Positions 27,808 through 37,177 of a stretch of DNA of 64,000 bases are shown in pieces (positions within the stretch are counted from its first letter, which is position 1; the number at the start of each line of letters is the position of its first letter). The position numbers and the translations under genes were made by a program. The DNA is taken from contig JAVJVP010000016.1 in assembly GCA_040221095.1 (NCBI GenBank), positions 124,001 through 188,000 on the forward strand. Reading direction: 5' to 3'. The notes beneath the pieces are model-generated. The model worked only from the letters and a program-made list of their open reading frames with translations. It was not told the origin of the DNA and did no database searches. This stretch comes from UBA1479 sp040221095 (GTDB lineage Bacteria; Pseudomonadota; Alphaproteobacteria; Rhodospirillales; Casp-alpha2).

Positions 27808-29187
27808 ATGACGACATCCTCCGCAAACGGCGCTCCGGTCCATGTGATCGGCGGCGGACTGGCCGGCTCGGAAGCCGCCTGGCAGCTTGCCCGCGCCGGC
27901 GTGCCCGTGGTGCTCCATGAAATGCGGCCCCTGCGCGCGACCGACGCCCACAAAACCCAGGACCTGGCCGAGCTGGTGTGTTCCAACTCGTTCCGCTCCG
28001 ACGATTTCGAGACCAATGCCGTCGGCCTGCTGCACGAGGAGATGCGCCGGCTGGGCTCGCTCATCATCCAGACGGCGGACCGCCACCGCGTGCCGGCGGG
28101 GGCCGCCCTGGCCGTCGACCGCGACGGCTTTGCCGCCGCCGTGACCCAGGCCCTGGAGGCCGAGCCGCTGATCGCCATCGAACGGGGCGAGATCGACGGC
28201 CTGCCGCCCGCGGACTGGGCCAGCGTCATCATCGCCACCGGCCCCCTCACCTCGCCCGGCCTGTCGCAGGCGATCTGCGAGTTGACGGGCCAGGACCAGT
28301 TGGCCTTCTTCGACGCCATCGCCCCCATCGTGCATAAGGACTCCATCGACTTCGACATCGCCTGGTTCCAAAGCCGCTACGATAAGGGCGACGGCAAGGA
28401 CTACATCAACTTGCCCATGGACCGCGACCAATACGACGGCTTCATCGCCGCCCTGCTCGCCGCCGAAAAGCACGAGTTCAAGGAATGGGAAAAGGACACG
28501 CCCTATTTCGAGGGCTGCCTGCCCATCGAGGTGATGGCCGAACGGGGGCCCAAGACCCTGTCCTTCGGCCCCATGAAGCCCGTCGGCCTGACCAACCCGA
28601 ACGCGCCGGACAAGCGTCTGGCCGCCGTTGTCCAGCTGCGCCAGGACAATGCGCTGGGCACCCTCTACAACATGGTCGGGTTCCAGACCAAGCTGACCTA
28701 CGGCGAGCAGATCCGCGTGTTCCGCACCATCCCGGGGCTGGAAAACGCCGAGTTCGCGCGCCTCGGCGGCATTCACCGCAACACCTTCATCAACAGCCCC
28801 AGGCTGCTGGACCCGGCGCTCCGCCTGAAGACGCAACCGCGCCTGCGCTTCGCCGGGCAGATCACGGGCTGCGAGGGCTATGTGGAAAGTGCGGGCATCG
28901 GCCTGCTGGCCGGACGCTTCGCCGCCGCCGACCACCAGGGCGCGGCGCCTGCCCTGCCGCCGGCCACGACCTCCATCGGCGCGCTGTTGAACCACATCAC
29001 CGTCGGTGCCGAGGCCGATACCTTCCAGCCCATGAACGCCAACTTCGGCCTGTTCCCGCCGCTGGACACCGATGACCTGCCGAAAAAGCAGCGCCCGCGC
29101 GGCCGCGACCGCAAGATCAAGCTGTCCGAACGGGCACTCGCCGACCTGGACGCCTGGATCACCGGCGCCAGGGCAGCAGCCGAGTAA
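27808..29187 (+). CDS. trmFO: FAD- and folate-dependent tRNA (uracil-54-C5) methyltransferase
   Basis: TrmFO makes ribothymidine at position 54 of tRNA using methylenetetrahydrofolate and FAD. The dinucleotide-binding motif VHVIGGGLAGSEAAWQLA is at residues 11-28, followed by LHEMRP. The conserved ELVCSNSFRSDD, LPMDRDQYDGF and GCEGYVESAGIGLLAGRFAA segments confirm the family. Length 459 residues is normal. It is divergent from the pentapeptide gene, and its last 29 bases overlap the convergent TPR gene. Confidence 0.97.
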   Translation: MTTSSANGAPVHVIGGGLAGSEAAWQLARAGVPVVLHEMRPLRATDAHKTQDLAELVCSNSFRSDDFETNAVGLLHEEMRRLGSLIIQTADRHRVPAGAALAVDRDGFAAAVTQALEAEPLIAIERGEIDGLPPADWASVIIATGPLTSPGLSQAICELTGQDQLAFFDAIAPIVHKDSIDFDIAWFQSRYDKGDGKDYINLPMDRDQYDGFIAALLAAEKHEFKEWEKDTPYFEGCLPIEVMAERGPKTLSFGPMKPVGLTNPNAPDKRLAAVVQLRQDNALGTLYNMVGFQTKLTYGEQIRVFRTIPGLENAEFARLGGIHRNTFINSPRLLDPALRLKTQPRLRFAGQITGCEGYVESAGIGLLAGRFAAADHQGAAPALPPATTSIGALLNHITVGAEADTFQPMNANFGLFPPLDTDDLPKKQRPRGRDRKIKLSERALADLDAWITGARAAAE

Positions 29188-30616
29188 GCCCCCCGACCTT
29201 TTTCCGATCCTTCGGTTCAAACATCGCCAGACCCGCCGCGACCCGCGCCATGACGCCCGGCCAGTCGCCGAAGGCGTCCTGGCGGTACAGCCGCATGGTC
29301 GGATACCAGGGGCTGTCGTCGCGGTTCAGCATCCAGCGCCAGTCCGGCACCTTGGGCAGCATCACCCAGACCGGTTTCGCCAGCGCCCCCGCCAGGTGCG
29401 CGACGGAGGTATCGGCCGAGATCACCAGATCGAGACTGGCGATGGCCGCCGCCGTATCGGCGAAATCATTCAGCATGGGGGCAAGGTCGACCGTGCCTTC
29501 GGGCGGATCGCGGAAAATTTCCGGCGTATCGTCCCGGACCTTCTGCAGGCTGTGGAGGGTGACGCCCGGCACCCGGGACAGCCCCCCGAACAGGGCCGGA
29601 TCGATGGCCCGCTTCCAGTCGCCGCCGTTGGTCGGGCTGCCGGTCCAGGCGATGCCGACACGCAGGCCGCCACTGCCGATCCGCGGGCGCAGACGCGCGA
29701 TGTCGCCGTCCGCCGCCGCGAGGTAGGGCGTCTCCCCGGGCAAATCTTCGAACAGCCGCATCGCCGACATGGCCGGAACGTAGAGATCGAACGCGTCCCG
29801 GGAAACCTTCTCGCCGCAGACCTCGGGCGCGCCGGGAAGCGTTTCCATCAGGCGCCTGATCGCCGGCTTGCAGGGCACGACGACGCGGGCGCACCGCGCC
29901 GCGATCAGCGGCACGTAACGGGCGAACTGGATGGCGTCGCCGAACCCCTGTTCGCCGTAGAACAGTATTCGCTTGTCCGGCTGGGGCGTGCCGTCCCAAT
30001 AGGGCTGCGCCACCTCGGGCAAGGCGATCTGCCCGGCCCGCCAGCGCCACTCATAGTCCTCGATCCCGGCGGCGGGGCCGCCCAGGGTCATGCGGATCAT
30101 GCCCTGGGACATGCGGGCGTCGGCATACTGCGGCCCGTCCTCGTCCAGGCCGGGCAACAGCGCCCCATAGGCGGCGTCGGCCTCGGTCAGGCGGCCGGCT
30201 TCCCACAGGGTCTTGGCGCGGGCCAGGGCGGGACCCGGCGCCCCGGAGTTCAAGGCGACGGCGCGGTCATGGGCGCCGAGGGCCGCGTCGAAATTGCCAA
30301 GATGACGTTCCGCCGTGGCCAGGGAGTTCCAGGCGCGGGCATCGTCGGGCCGTGTCCGGATCAACACCCGCACCGCATCGGTGGCGGCGCCCCAATCCCG
30401 GGCGGCATAGGCCTTGGTAAACGCGGCCGCCGGATCATCGCCCGCCGGCGCCGGCGGGCGGATACGGGCGAGCGCCGCCTGGATACGGGCATCGCCGGGG
30501 ACCACGGCCAAAGCATCTTCCAGATGGCGAACCGCGTCTTCCGCGAGGCCGCAATTCAGATAGAACTCCGCCCGCTCCAAAACCCGCCGCACTTCTTCGT
30601 CGCTGCCGTCGCTCAT
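29159..30616 (-). CDS. TPR protein with C-terminal glycosyltransferase-like domain
   Basis: The N-terminal 200 residues are tetratricopeptide-type helices (ERAEFYLNCGLAEDAVRHLE, RAWNSLATAERHLGNFDAAL). The C-terminal part has FYGEQGFGDAIQFARYVPLI and LVISADTSVAHLAGALAKPV, typical of GT-B glycosyltransferases related to GT9/GT41 families. It may glycosylate a cell-envelope component. The start at ATG 30616 avoids overlapping the preceding gene; ATG 30661 is the alternative. It ends inside the 3' end of trmFO. Confidence 0.8.
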   Translation of the reverse strand: MSDGSDEEVRRVLERAEFYLNCGLAEDAVRHLEDALAVVPGDARIQAALARIRPPAPAGDDPAAAFTKAYAARDWGAATDAVRVLIRTRPDDARAWNSLATAERHLGNFDAALGAHDRAVALNSGAPGPALARAKTLWEAGRLTEADAAYGALLPGLDEDGPQYADARMSQGMIRMTLGGPAAGIEDYEWRWRAGQIALPEVAQPYWDGTPQPDKRILFYGEQGFGDAIQFARYVPLIAARCARVVVPCKPAIRRLMETLPGAPEVCGEKVSRDAFDLYVPAMSAMRLFEDLPGETPYLAAADGDIARLRPRIGSGGLRVGIAWTGSPTNGGDWKRAIDPALFGGLSRVPGVTLHSLQKVRDDTPEIFRDPPEGTVDLAPMLNDFADTAAAIASLDLVISADTSVAHLAGALAKPVWVMLPKVPDWRWMLNRDDSPWYPTMRLYRQDAFGDWPGVMARVAAGLAMFEPKDRKKVGGLTRLLPWRR

Positions 30617-30644
30617 GCCCCCTGCCCCAAGCTTCCGCGACGTC

Positions 30645-31526
30645 CTAGAATTTCCCGCCAAGGCGGGCCATCAGCAGAACCAGCGGGCGCAGACCGTCGA
30701 CCCGCATGACAGACCCCGCAAAGGGGTCGAACCCGGCCTGTTTCAGGCGTTTCAGGTCGCGGGCCGCCAGACGTGCCGGCAGCAGCGCCGGCAGGGCGCG
30801 GCGCGGCACCCGATGACGGCGCGCGGCCGCCAGCGCCTCCCCGGCCCGGTCCGCGACGCGGGCGACGACCGTGGCAAGCGCCGCTTCCTGCCCCACAGGC
30901 CCACGGTCGCGCAGGCGGTCCAGGTCAAGTCCCGCCGCGCGGCACAGGTCGCCCGGCAGGCGCACGACCCCGGCCCGCAGGTGGAAAGGCACCGCGCGCA
31001 GGATGCCGGTCAGGGCCTGGGCCAGGGCGACGTCCGTTGCCGCCGCCGCCGCGGGGCCGCTGTCCTGGCCCAGCACGCGCAGCGCCAGGGACACCACCGG
31101 GGCGGCCGTGCGCCGGGCGTGATCCTCCAGCGCCGGCAGGTCCGCCGGCGCCTCGCCCGCAAGGTCGTCCTCGCGGGCGGCGATCAGGTCCTCCAGCACG
31201 CCCCGGGGCAAGGCGAACCGGGCGACGGCCCAGGCCAGCGGCTCGGCCACGGGATGCTTGGGCGGCGTGCCGGCATAGATGTCGTCCAGACGGTCGCGCC
31301 ACCATTGCAGGCGCATGCGGCCGATCAGCTCCTCCGACACGGTTTCCCGGACGCGGGCGATTTCCAGGTTGAAACCGTAGAGGGCGATCAGGCCCTCGCG
31401 GGCCTCCGGCGGCGCCAGCAGGGCCGTCAGATAGCGGTCGCGGTCGTCGCGGCGCAGGTCGGCCATGACCGGCGCCAGGGCCTCCGAGGTCGGAATCACG
31501 GTCGATGATTCGGCGTTATTTGCCAT
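30645..31526 (-). CDS. Squalene/phytoene synthase-fold protein, NDUFAF6-like
   Basis: The 293-residue product has the isoprenoid-synthase helical fold: LRRDDRDRYLTALLAPPEAR, RMRLQWWRDRLDDIYAGTPP and a degenerate second aspartate-rich region (LCRAAGLDLDRL). The DxxxD motifs of true phytoene synthases are only partly kept. Single-copy alphaproteobacterial members near secDF resemble mitochondrial NDUFAF6, a complex I assembly factor, so that role is more likely than carotenoid or hopanoid synthesis. ATG 31526 is taken as start; GGAG stands rather far upstream. Confidence 0.78.
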   Translation of the reverse strand: MANNAESSTVIPTSEALAPVMADLRRDDRDRYLTALLAPPEAREGLIALYGFNLEIARVRETVSEELIGRMRLQWWRDRLDDIYAGTPPKHPVAEPLAWAVARFALPRGVLEDLIAAREDDLAGEAPADLPALEDHARRTAAPVVSLALRVLGQDSGPAAAAATDVALAQALTGILRAVPFHLRAGVVRLPGDLCRAAGLDLDRLRDRGPVGQEAALATVVARVADRAGEALAAARRHRVPRRALPALLPARLAARDLKRLKQAGFDPFAGSVMRVDGLRPLVLLMARLGGKF

Positions 31527-31752
31527 GATGGATGTGAATTTCTCCCGTTTCCGGGGCTTTTGGAAGGGGTCGCGCAAGGCGCGGTGCGCCTTGATATATG
31601 CCCCTAATCGGAATTCGGAACGAGGAATATCGTTGATGCGGCCCTGTCAGGCCTTATATTCCGAGACATGCGGGCGGGTTTATTGGGGCTTTCAGCCCGA
31701 CCGCCGGGCTTAATGGGGTTAATAGACAAACAAGTCGAAGGAGGATCGGACA

Positions 31753-32358
31753 ATGGCCGCTATCCTGTCAAATCTACGAAACACGGTGATCGCCGGTTTC
31801 ATTCTCACCATTCTCATGGTTCTCGCCGTCGCCAGCATCACCGGCGAAGGCCAGCCGGGCGGACATGCCTGGGTCGCCTTCCTGTTCCGCTGGCTGCACG
31901 TGCTGTCCGGCGTCATGTGGATCGGTCTGCTGTGGTATTTCAACTTCGTCCAGATTCCCAACATGCCGAAGATTCCGGACGAACAGAAACCGGCCATCGG
32001 CAAGGTCATCGCGCCGGCGGCCCTGTTCTGGTTCCGCTGGGGCGCCATGGCGACCATTGTCACCGGGCTGATCCTGGCCGGCATGAACGGCTATCTGGTC
32101 GACGCCATGACCCTGGGCCTGCAGGGTGGGGTCGCCAAGTCGACCGCCATCGGCATCGGCATGTGGCTCGGCATCATCATGTGGTTCAACGTGTGGTTCG
32201 TGATCTGGCCGAACCAGAAGAAAGCACTGGGCATCGTCGAAGCGACGGCCGAGGAAAAGGCCGCGGCGGCGCGCACGGCCATGCTGTTCTCGCGCACCAA
32301 CACGCTGCTCTCGATCCCCATGCTCTATTCCATGGTGTCGGCGCAGAACGTGTTCTAA
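31753..32358 (+). CDS. Multi-pass membrane protein of the COG3748 / PuuD N-terminal type
   Basis: The 201-residue product has five predicted helices, with the characteristic LFRWLHVLSGVMWIGLLWYF near residues 44-63 and WNQ-type polar loop VIWPNQKKAL near 153-162. The family includes the membrane part of the urate hydroxylase PuuD but most members have no known function. The cytochrome c domain of PuuD is absent. A strong AAGGAGG precedes the ATG and a terminator follows, so it is a monocistronic unit inserted between two leftward operons. Confidence 0.8.
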   Translation: MAAILSNLRNTVIAGFILTILMVLAVASITGEGQPGGHAWVAFLFRWLHVLSGVMWIGLLWYFNFVQIPNMPKIPDEQKPAIGKVIAPAALFWFRWGAMATIVTGLILAGMNGYLVDAMTLGLQGGVAKSTAIGIGMWLGIIMWFNVWFVIWPNQKKALGIVEATAEEKAAAARTAMLFSRTNTLLSIPMLYSMVSAQNVF

Positions 32359-32386
32359 GCCTTTAAAACCGAATACCGACGTGAAG

Positions 32387-32418
32387 CGGGGCTGCCAGTG
32401 GCAGCCCCGTTTTCTTTT
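32387..32418 (+). terminator. Rho-independent terminator after the COG3748-type gene
   Basis: CGGGGCTGCC pairs with GGCAGCCCCG around AGT, followed by TTTTCTTTT. It lies 29 bases after the stop codon at 32358. Confidence 0.92.
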
Positions 32419-32467
32419 GATCCGCGTCGTCCGCTATTGACCGAAGGCGGACGGCCAGCCGTGAGGA

Positions 32468-32779
32468 GACATCGCAAAAGCCGGGCTCATCAAGATGATC
32501 GGCGGTCAGACAGTGTTACTTGAGGAGTTCGGCCTGGACCACTACGGACGAACGCTGGCAACCATCTGGGTGCGCGACAAGAAGACATACAACTGGACCA
32601 ACGTGAATGAGCGCATGGTGATGCTAGGACACGCTTGGGTTATGCGTGGCCACTATGCTCATCATGATCCCGAGCGGCAGTACAAGCTTGAGGCTCTTGA
32701 AAGATGGGCGCGATCGAAGCGCGTGGGCCTGTGGAAGCTACCCAGCCCGGTGCCACCCTGGACGTGGCGGAAAAACTAG
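32468..32779 (+). pseudogene. Remnant of a thermonuclease (SNase-fold) gene, N-terminal half missing
   Basis: Codons 32468-32779 encode the C-terminal half of a staphylococcal-nuclease-like protein: LIKMIGGQTVLLEE, LDHYGRTLATIWV, MVMLGHAWVMRGHY, KLEALERWARSKRVGLW and PPWTWRK. A TGA at 32462 stops the frame just upstream, and no first half with the DGDT and catalytic Arg/Glu segments is found before it. An ATG at 32495 could still express 94 residues, but these would lack most of the active site. Base composition is lower in GC than the neighbours, suggesting acquisition and decay. Confidence 0.72.
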
Positions 32780-32908
32780 CGGCTGGAAATGACGCATTGA
32801 TACCCGGTCCTGGCGACAATCAGACCACCCGCCACCCCGCCGCCCGGACGCACGAAATCGTCCGCACCCAAGGGTGCGGCCGCGATCAACTAACGGAAAG
32901 ACTGCCGC

Positions 32909-33604
32909 TTAGGCCGTCAGGCTGGCCCCGCCGAGGGTGCTCAGCGTATAGGACGCCGCCTGCACACCCGCGCTGCGGTGACGGCCGATGGAATCGGCGA
33001 TGTCGTCGAACACCATGCCGATGAATTCCTGGCGGCCTTCACGCAATTCGTCGGCGGAGAACGCGGGAATGGCCCGCCCCTCGCCAAGAATGGCGTTCAG
33101 CGCCGCGGTCACCGCGGGGTCTTCGACCACCTCTTCGTCCGGCACCCCTTCCGCCACGCCTTCAAGCTGGGTCCGGGCATCGGCAAGCGATGCTTCGGCT
33201 TCGGCCAGGGTGGCATCCAGGGTCTTCAGCCCTTCCGTATCACCGTCGGCGGTCAGCTCGCTTTTGCGGGCCGCCAACACGCGGTCAAGGAAGGGAGCCG
33301 CGACCTTGAGGTCGGACAGCAGGGCTTCGAGCGCGGCACCGGAGGCCGGAGGATTGTCCTCGGCGTCGGAGAATGCCTTGCTCAGGCTGGCGAACACCGT
33401 CTTGAGCGCCTCCGCCGCCGAAACCTCCTTTGTCTCCCCACCGGAAATGGCGCTGGGCAGGCTGAAGGTCGCGGACGCACCCTTGGCTTCGCCGGCTTTG
33501 GTGTCGTCGCCGGTCGCGGCCGATTTATCGGTGCTTTTCGATGGAGGGATAGGACGGTTTGCGAGCTGGGGAGCCACGCCCCCCACTTTGGTTACGTCTG
33601 TCAT
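32909..33604 (-). CDS. Hypothetical soluble protein, Ala/Glu-rich
   Basis: The 231-residue product starts MTDVTKVGGVAPQLANRPIP. A disordered Lys/Thr-rich N terminus of about 55 residues precedes helical segments with coiled-coil character near 115-150. The C terminus ends YTLSTLGGASLTA. No signal peptide or membrane segment is seen. The Mth938 gene lies 130 bases upstream on the same strand. I recognise no family. A role as an exported or appendage-associated protein is conceivable from the helical layout but unsupported. Confidence 0.6.
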   Translation of the reverse strand: MTDVTKVGGVAPQLANRPIPPSKSTDKSAATGDDTKAGEAKGASATFSLPSAISGGETKEVSAAEALKTVFASLSKAFSDAEDNPPASGAALEALLSDLKVAAPFLDRVLAARKSELTADGDTEGLKTLDATLAEAEASLADARTQLEGVAEGVPDEEVVEDPAVTAALNAILGEGRAIPAFSADELREGRQEFIGMVFDDIADSIGRHRSAGVQAASYTLSTLGGASLTA

Positions 33605-33734
33605 TTTCTCTGTACGGCTCCGTAAAGGAGCAGTCCTTCTGGATCGTTTTCCCATTCTGGGAGTCAGATAATCCTTCTGGAAGGCAGGTAGTATACAGAA
33701 ATAGGAATACAAAGGGAAGCCGTGCTGCGGCGCA

Positions 33735-34133
33735 TCAATCGACGGCCAGAATGGCCCCCGCGGCGCGGCGGTCCTCGCCCAGCAGCACGTTGAAGGTGCG
33801 GCAGGCCGCCCCCGTGTCCATCCATTCCACGGCGATGCCGCGCGCGCGCAGATCCTGACGCAGGCCCTTGGGCGGCGCCACAAACGCCGCACCGCAGCCG
33901 ATGATGAGGATTTCCGCATGGGGAACGGGTGCCTCCGGCCCGGTCATGGCCTGATGCAGGGCATCGGCGTCCAGGTCGGCGACGGTGCGCGCGTCCCAGG
34001 CCACGCAGCGGTCGGGCCAGATCAGGATCGAGGTTTCGAAGGCGTCGCCGGCAACCCGGAACCGCCCGTCTCCGTAGGCCTGGATGATCTTCCGGCCGGC
34101 GGGAACTAAGGGCGTGACGTCAAGTCCGGGCAT
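33735..34133 (-). CDS. Mth938-domain protein, NDUFAF3-like (DUF498)
   Basis: The 132-residue product has the compact Mth938 fold: IQAYGDGRFRVAGDAFETSI, ILIIGCGAAFVAPPKGLRQD and VEWMDTGAACRTFNVLLGED. Its mitochondrial relative NDUFAF3 assists complex I assembly. It starts 15 bases downstream of secF. In many alphaproteobacteria secD-secF-Mth938 is followed by the phytoene-synthase-fold (NDUFAF6-like) gene, which here lies 2.2 kb further on. Confidence 0.9.
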   Translation of the reverse strand: MPGLDVTPLVPAGRKIIQAYGDGRFRVAGDAFETSILIWPDRCVAWDARTVADLDADALHQAMTGPEAPVPHAEILIIGCGAAFVAPPKGLRQDLRARGIAVEWMDTGAACRTFNVLLGEDRRAAGAILAVD

Positions 34134-34148
34134 GGATCGGGTCTTCGC

Positions 34149-35084
34149 TTACGGCGTTTCCGCCGCCTCCTTGGCGTCGCCGGTGCCGCGGGCGCGGGCG
34201 GCGACGTTGGTGTAGAGCAACAACGGCGAGGCGACGCAGATCGACGAATAGGTGCCGACCAGGATGCCGAAGATCATCGCGAAGGAGAAATCGCGGATCA
34301 CCTCCCCGCCCAGGAAGAACAGCGCCAGCAACGCCACCAGGGTGGTCAGGGACGTCATCAGGGTGCGGGACAGGGTCGCGTTGATCGAACCGTTCAGCAG
34401 GTCGGGCACCGGCTTGGTCTTGTACTTGCGCAGGTCCTCGCGGATGCGATCGAACACGACCACCGTGTCGTTGATGGAATACCCGGCGATGGTCAGCACG
34501 GCGGCCACCGTCGACAGGTTGAATTCAAGACCCAGCAGGGAAAACATGCCGAGCGTCAGGAACACGTCATGGGTCAGCGCCATGACGGCGCCCAGACCGA
34601 ATTGCCATTCGAAGCGCAGCCAGATGTAGATCAGCATGGCGATGATCGCCACGACCACGGCCAGCACGCCGTCAATCAGCAGTTCCGACGACACCTTGGG
34701 TCCGACGAATTCCACGCGGCGGTAATCGACACCGGCGCCCAACGCGTCCTTCACGGCGGCCACGGCGGCCTGTTGCGCCGCCGCGTCGCCGTCCTGCGCG
34801 CCGATACGGATCAACACGTCGGTCGGGGTCCCGAATTCCTGCAGGCTGACCTCGCCAAGGCCGAGCGCGCCCAATTGTCCGCGCATCTGGCTCAAATTGG
34901 CGGCCTGCGGCATGCGCACCTCGATCAGGATGCCGCCCTGGAAATCGATGCCGAACGACATGCCCTTGATGAACACCAGGGCCAGTGACGCCGCGACGGC
35001 CAGGGCCGACACGGTCAGGAACATCTTGCGGAACGACATGAAAGGGATGTTGATGTCGTCGGGGACAAGTTTGAGGAGACGCAT
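34149..35084 (-). CDS. secF: Protein translocase subunit SecF
   Basis: SecF works with SecD to use the proton gradient for the late steps of Sec-dependent export. The 311-residue protein has six membrane helices around a periplasmic domain. GMSFGIDFQGGILIEVR near residues 45-61, SINDTVVVFDRIRED near 212-226 and the C-terminal helix pair are diagnostic. It lies 21 bases after secD. Confidence 0.97.
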   Translation of the reverse strand: MRLLKLVPDDINIPFMSFRKMFLTVSALAVAASLALVFIKGMSFGIDFQGGILIEVRMPQAANLSQMRGQLGALGLGEVSLQEFGTPTDVLIRIGAQDGDAAAQQAAVAAVKDALGAGVDYRRVEFVGPKVSSELLIDGVLAVVVAIIAMLIYIWLRFEWQFGLGAVMALTHDVFLTLGMFSLLGLEFNLSTVAAVLTIAGYSINDTVVVFDRIREDLRKYKTKPVPDLLNGSINATLSRTLMTSLTTLVALLALFFLGGEVIRDFSFAMIFGILVGTYSSICVASPLLLYTNVAARARGTGDAKEAAETP

Positions 35085-35105
35085 GATCTTTATCCTACCC
35101 GGCGC

Positions 35106-36689
35106 CTAGACCGGCAGTTCCTGCGGCCGCGTGCGGCGCAGCCAGGCGACGACCATCAGGCGGGTGACCATGATCGCGGTGAACATGGAGGTCGCGATGC
35201 CGACGGCGAGAGTCACGGCAAAGCCGCGCACCGGCCCGGACCCGAAGGCATAGAGCAGGACAGCGGCGATCAGCGTGGTCACGTTGGCATCGATGATGGT
35301 GGTCAGCGCCCGGCTGTAGCCGGCGTCGATGGCGCTGATCGGCGTGCGCCCGGCGCGCACTTCCTCGCGGATGCGCTCGAATATCAGCACGTTGGCGTCG
35401 ACCGCCATGCCGACGGTCAGCACGATCCCGGCGATGCCGGGCAGCGTCAGCGTTGCCTGGATCACCGACAGAACGGCCAGGATCAGCAGCAGGTTGATGA
35501 TCAGCGCCATGTTGGCCATCACGCCGAACTTGCCGTAGGCGATGACCATGAACACGATCACCGCGATCAGGCCCACGATGCAGGCGGTTTCCCCGGCCAT
35601 GATGCTGTCCGCCCCCAGGCTGGCGCCCACGGTGCGTTCCTCGAGAATCGAAATCGGCGCCGGCAGCGCGCCGGCACGCAGCAGCAGCGCCAAATCCTGC
35701 GCCGATTGTACCGTGAACGAACCCGAAATCTGGCCGCTGCCGGTGATGATCGGCTCGCGGATCACCGGCGCGCTGATGACCTTGTTGTCCAGCACGATGG
35801 CGAAGGGACGGCCCACGTTCTTGGTCGTCACGTCGCCGAATTTCTTGGCGCCGCGCGCATTGAGCCGAAAGCCGACGACCGGCTGGTTGGTGCGCTGTTC
35901 GAAGCTTTGGTGAGCGTCGACCAGGTCCTCGCCCGACACCAGCACCCGGCGCTTGACCAGATAGGCGTCCTGGCGGCCGACGGCGCGGTCTTCCTCGGTC
36001 GCCTCCAGCAGCACGCTGCCCGGCGGCACCCGGCCGCGCTCGCGGGCCTCGACCACGGAATTTTCCATGTCGACCAACTGGAACGTCAGCTTGGCGGTCT
36101 TGCCGATGATCGCCTTCAGGCGTTCCGGATCCTTCAGGCCGGGCACCTGGACCAGCACCCGGTTCTCGCCCTGGCGCTGGATGGTCGGCTCGCGCGTGCC
36201 CGTTTCGTCGATGCGGCGGCGCAGGATTTCCACGGACTGCTGCAGGGCGGACGACCGCCGCTCCGCCAAAGTCTGTGCCAGGGGCGTGATGGTGATGCGC
36301 TCGCCGTCGACGCTGACCTGTGCGCCCGGCTCGATCGGTTTCAGAAGGGCATGGGCCTTCTCGACCTCGTCCGCCTTGGCGATGGTGACGACCACCGCGT
36401 CGTCGGCGACGCCCAATGCGCGGGCGCGGATGCGCGCGGTGCGCAGTTCGGCGCGGGCACTTTCGGCGATGCCTTCCAGGTACTGCTTGATGACCTCGTC
36501 GATTTCGACCTCAAGCAGCAGGTGCGAGCCGCCCTGCAGATCCAGACCCAGGTTGACCTGCTGGCTGGGCAGCCCGACGGGCAGCGATTCGGTCAGCGAT
36601 TTCGGCAGAAAGTTGGGCAGGGAATAGGCCACGCCCAACAGGCAGACCACCAGGACCAACGCAACCTTCCACTTGGAGAAATAGACCAT
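35106..36689 (-). CDS. secD: Protein translocase subunit SecD
   Basis: The 527-residue protein has an N-terminal helix, LGLDLQGGSHLLLEV near residue 47, a large periplasmic P1 domain and five C-terminal helices. VGMAVDANVLIFERIREE near 428-445 carries the proton-relay aspartate region. It forms the SecDF-YajC accessory complex with the genes on both sides, all transcribed leftward. Confidence 0.97.
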   Translation of the reverse strand: MVYFSKWKVALVLVVCLLGVAYSLPNFLPKSLTESLPVGLPSQQVNLGLDLQGGSHLLLEVEIDEVIKQYLEGIAESARAELRTARIRARALGVADDAVVVTIAKADEVEKAHALLKPIEPGAQVSVDGERITITPLAQTLAERRSSALQQSVEILRRRIDETGTREPTIQRQGENRVLVQVPGLKDPERLKAIIGKTAKLTFQLVDMENSVVEARERGRVPPGSVLLEATEEDRAVGRQDAYLVKRRVLVSGEDLVDAHQSFEQRTNQPVVGFRLNARGAKKFGDVTTKNVGRPFAIVLDNKVISAPVIREPIITGSGQISGSFTVQSAQDLALLLRAGALPAPISILEERTVGASLGADSIMAGETACIVGLIAVIVFMVIAYGKFGVMANMALIINLLLILAVLSVIQATLTLPGIAGIVLTVGMAVDANVLIFERIREEVRAGRTPISAIDAGYSRALTTIIDANVTTLIAAVLLYAFGSGPVRGFAVTLAVGIATSMFTAIMVTRLMVVAWLRRTRPQELPV

Positions 36690-36745
36690 GGATGCTCAAT
36701 CGGACGTGTCAGGAATGGAACGCAACGAAGAAGAAGGACAACAGG

Positions 36746-37177
36746 TCAGCCTTCCTTCTTGCCGCCGCCCAGCAGGCCGCGCAGGCCGCCCGGCTTTTTC
36801 TTCTCGGCGCCTTCGTCGTTGGCGGCGTCGCCCTTTTCGGCGGTCTTGCCGGAATCGGCCTGGGGCTCGGACTTGCTCTCGACCGCAGCCAGCGTGCTCT
36901 TGCGCACCTTGATCTTGACGCCCTCGGCGATCTCGACGATCACCTCGTCGCCTTCGTTGACCTTGGTCACCGTGCCCATGATGCCGCCGCCCGTGACGAC
37001 CTTGTCGCCGCGCCGGACCGCTTCGAGCATGAGCTTGTGTTCTTTCATCTTCTTGTGCTGCGGACGGATAAGCAGAAAATAGAAGATCACGAAGATCAGG
37101 ATCAGGGGCAGGAACGCCTCAATGCCGCCACCAATACCGCCGCCGGCGGCCTGGGCATATGCGGGCGAAATCAACAT
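36746..37177 (-). CDS. yajC: Sec translocon accessory protein YajC
   Basis: The small membrane protein has one N-terminal helix (FLPLILIFVIFYFLLIRPQ at residues 24-42) and the cytoplasmic YajC domain with KVVTGGGIMGTVTKV. It is 143 residues; the extra C-terminal 40 residues are charged and low-complexity. AGGAG precedes the ATG at 37177. It heads the yajC-secD-secF operon. Confidence 0.95.
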   Translation of the reverse strand: MLISPAYAQAAGGGIGGGIEAFLPLILIFVIFYFLLIRPQHKKMKEHKLMLEAVRRGDKVVTGGGIMGTVTKVNEGDEVIVEIAEGVKIKVRKSTLAAVESKSEPQADSGKTAEKGDAANDEGAEKKKPGGLRGLLGGGKKEG

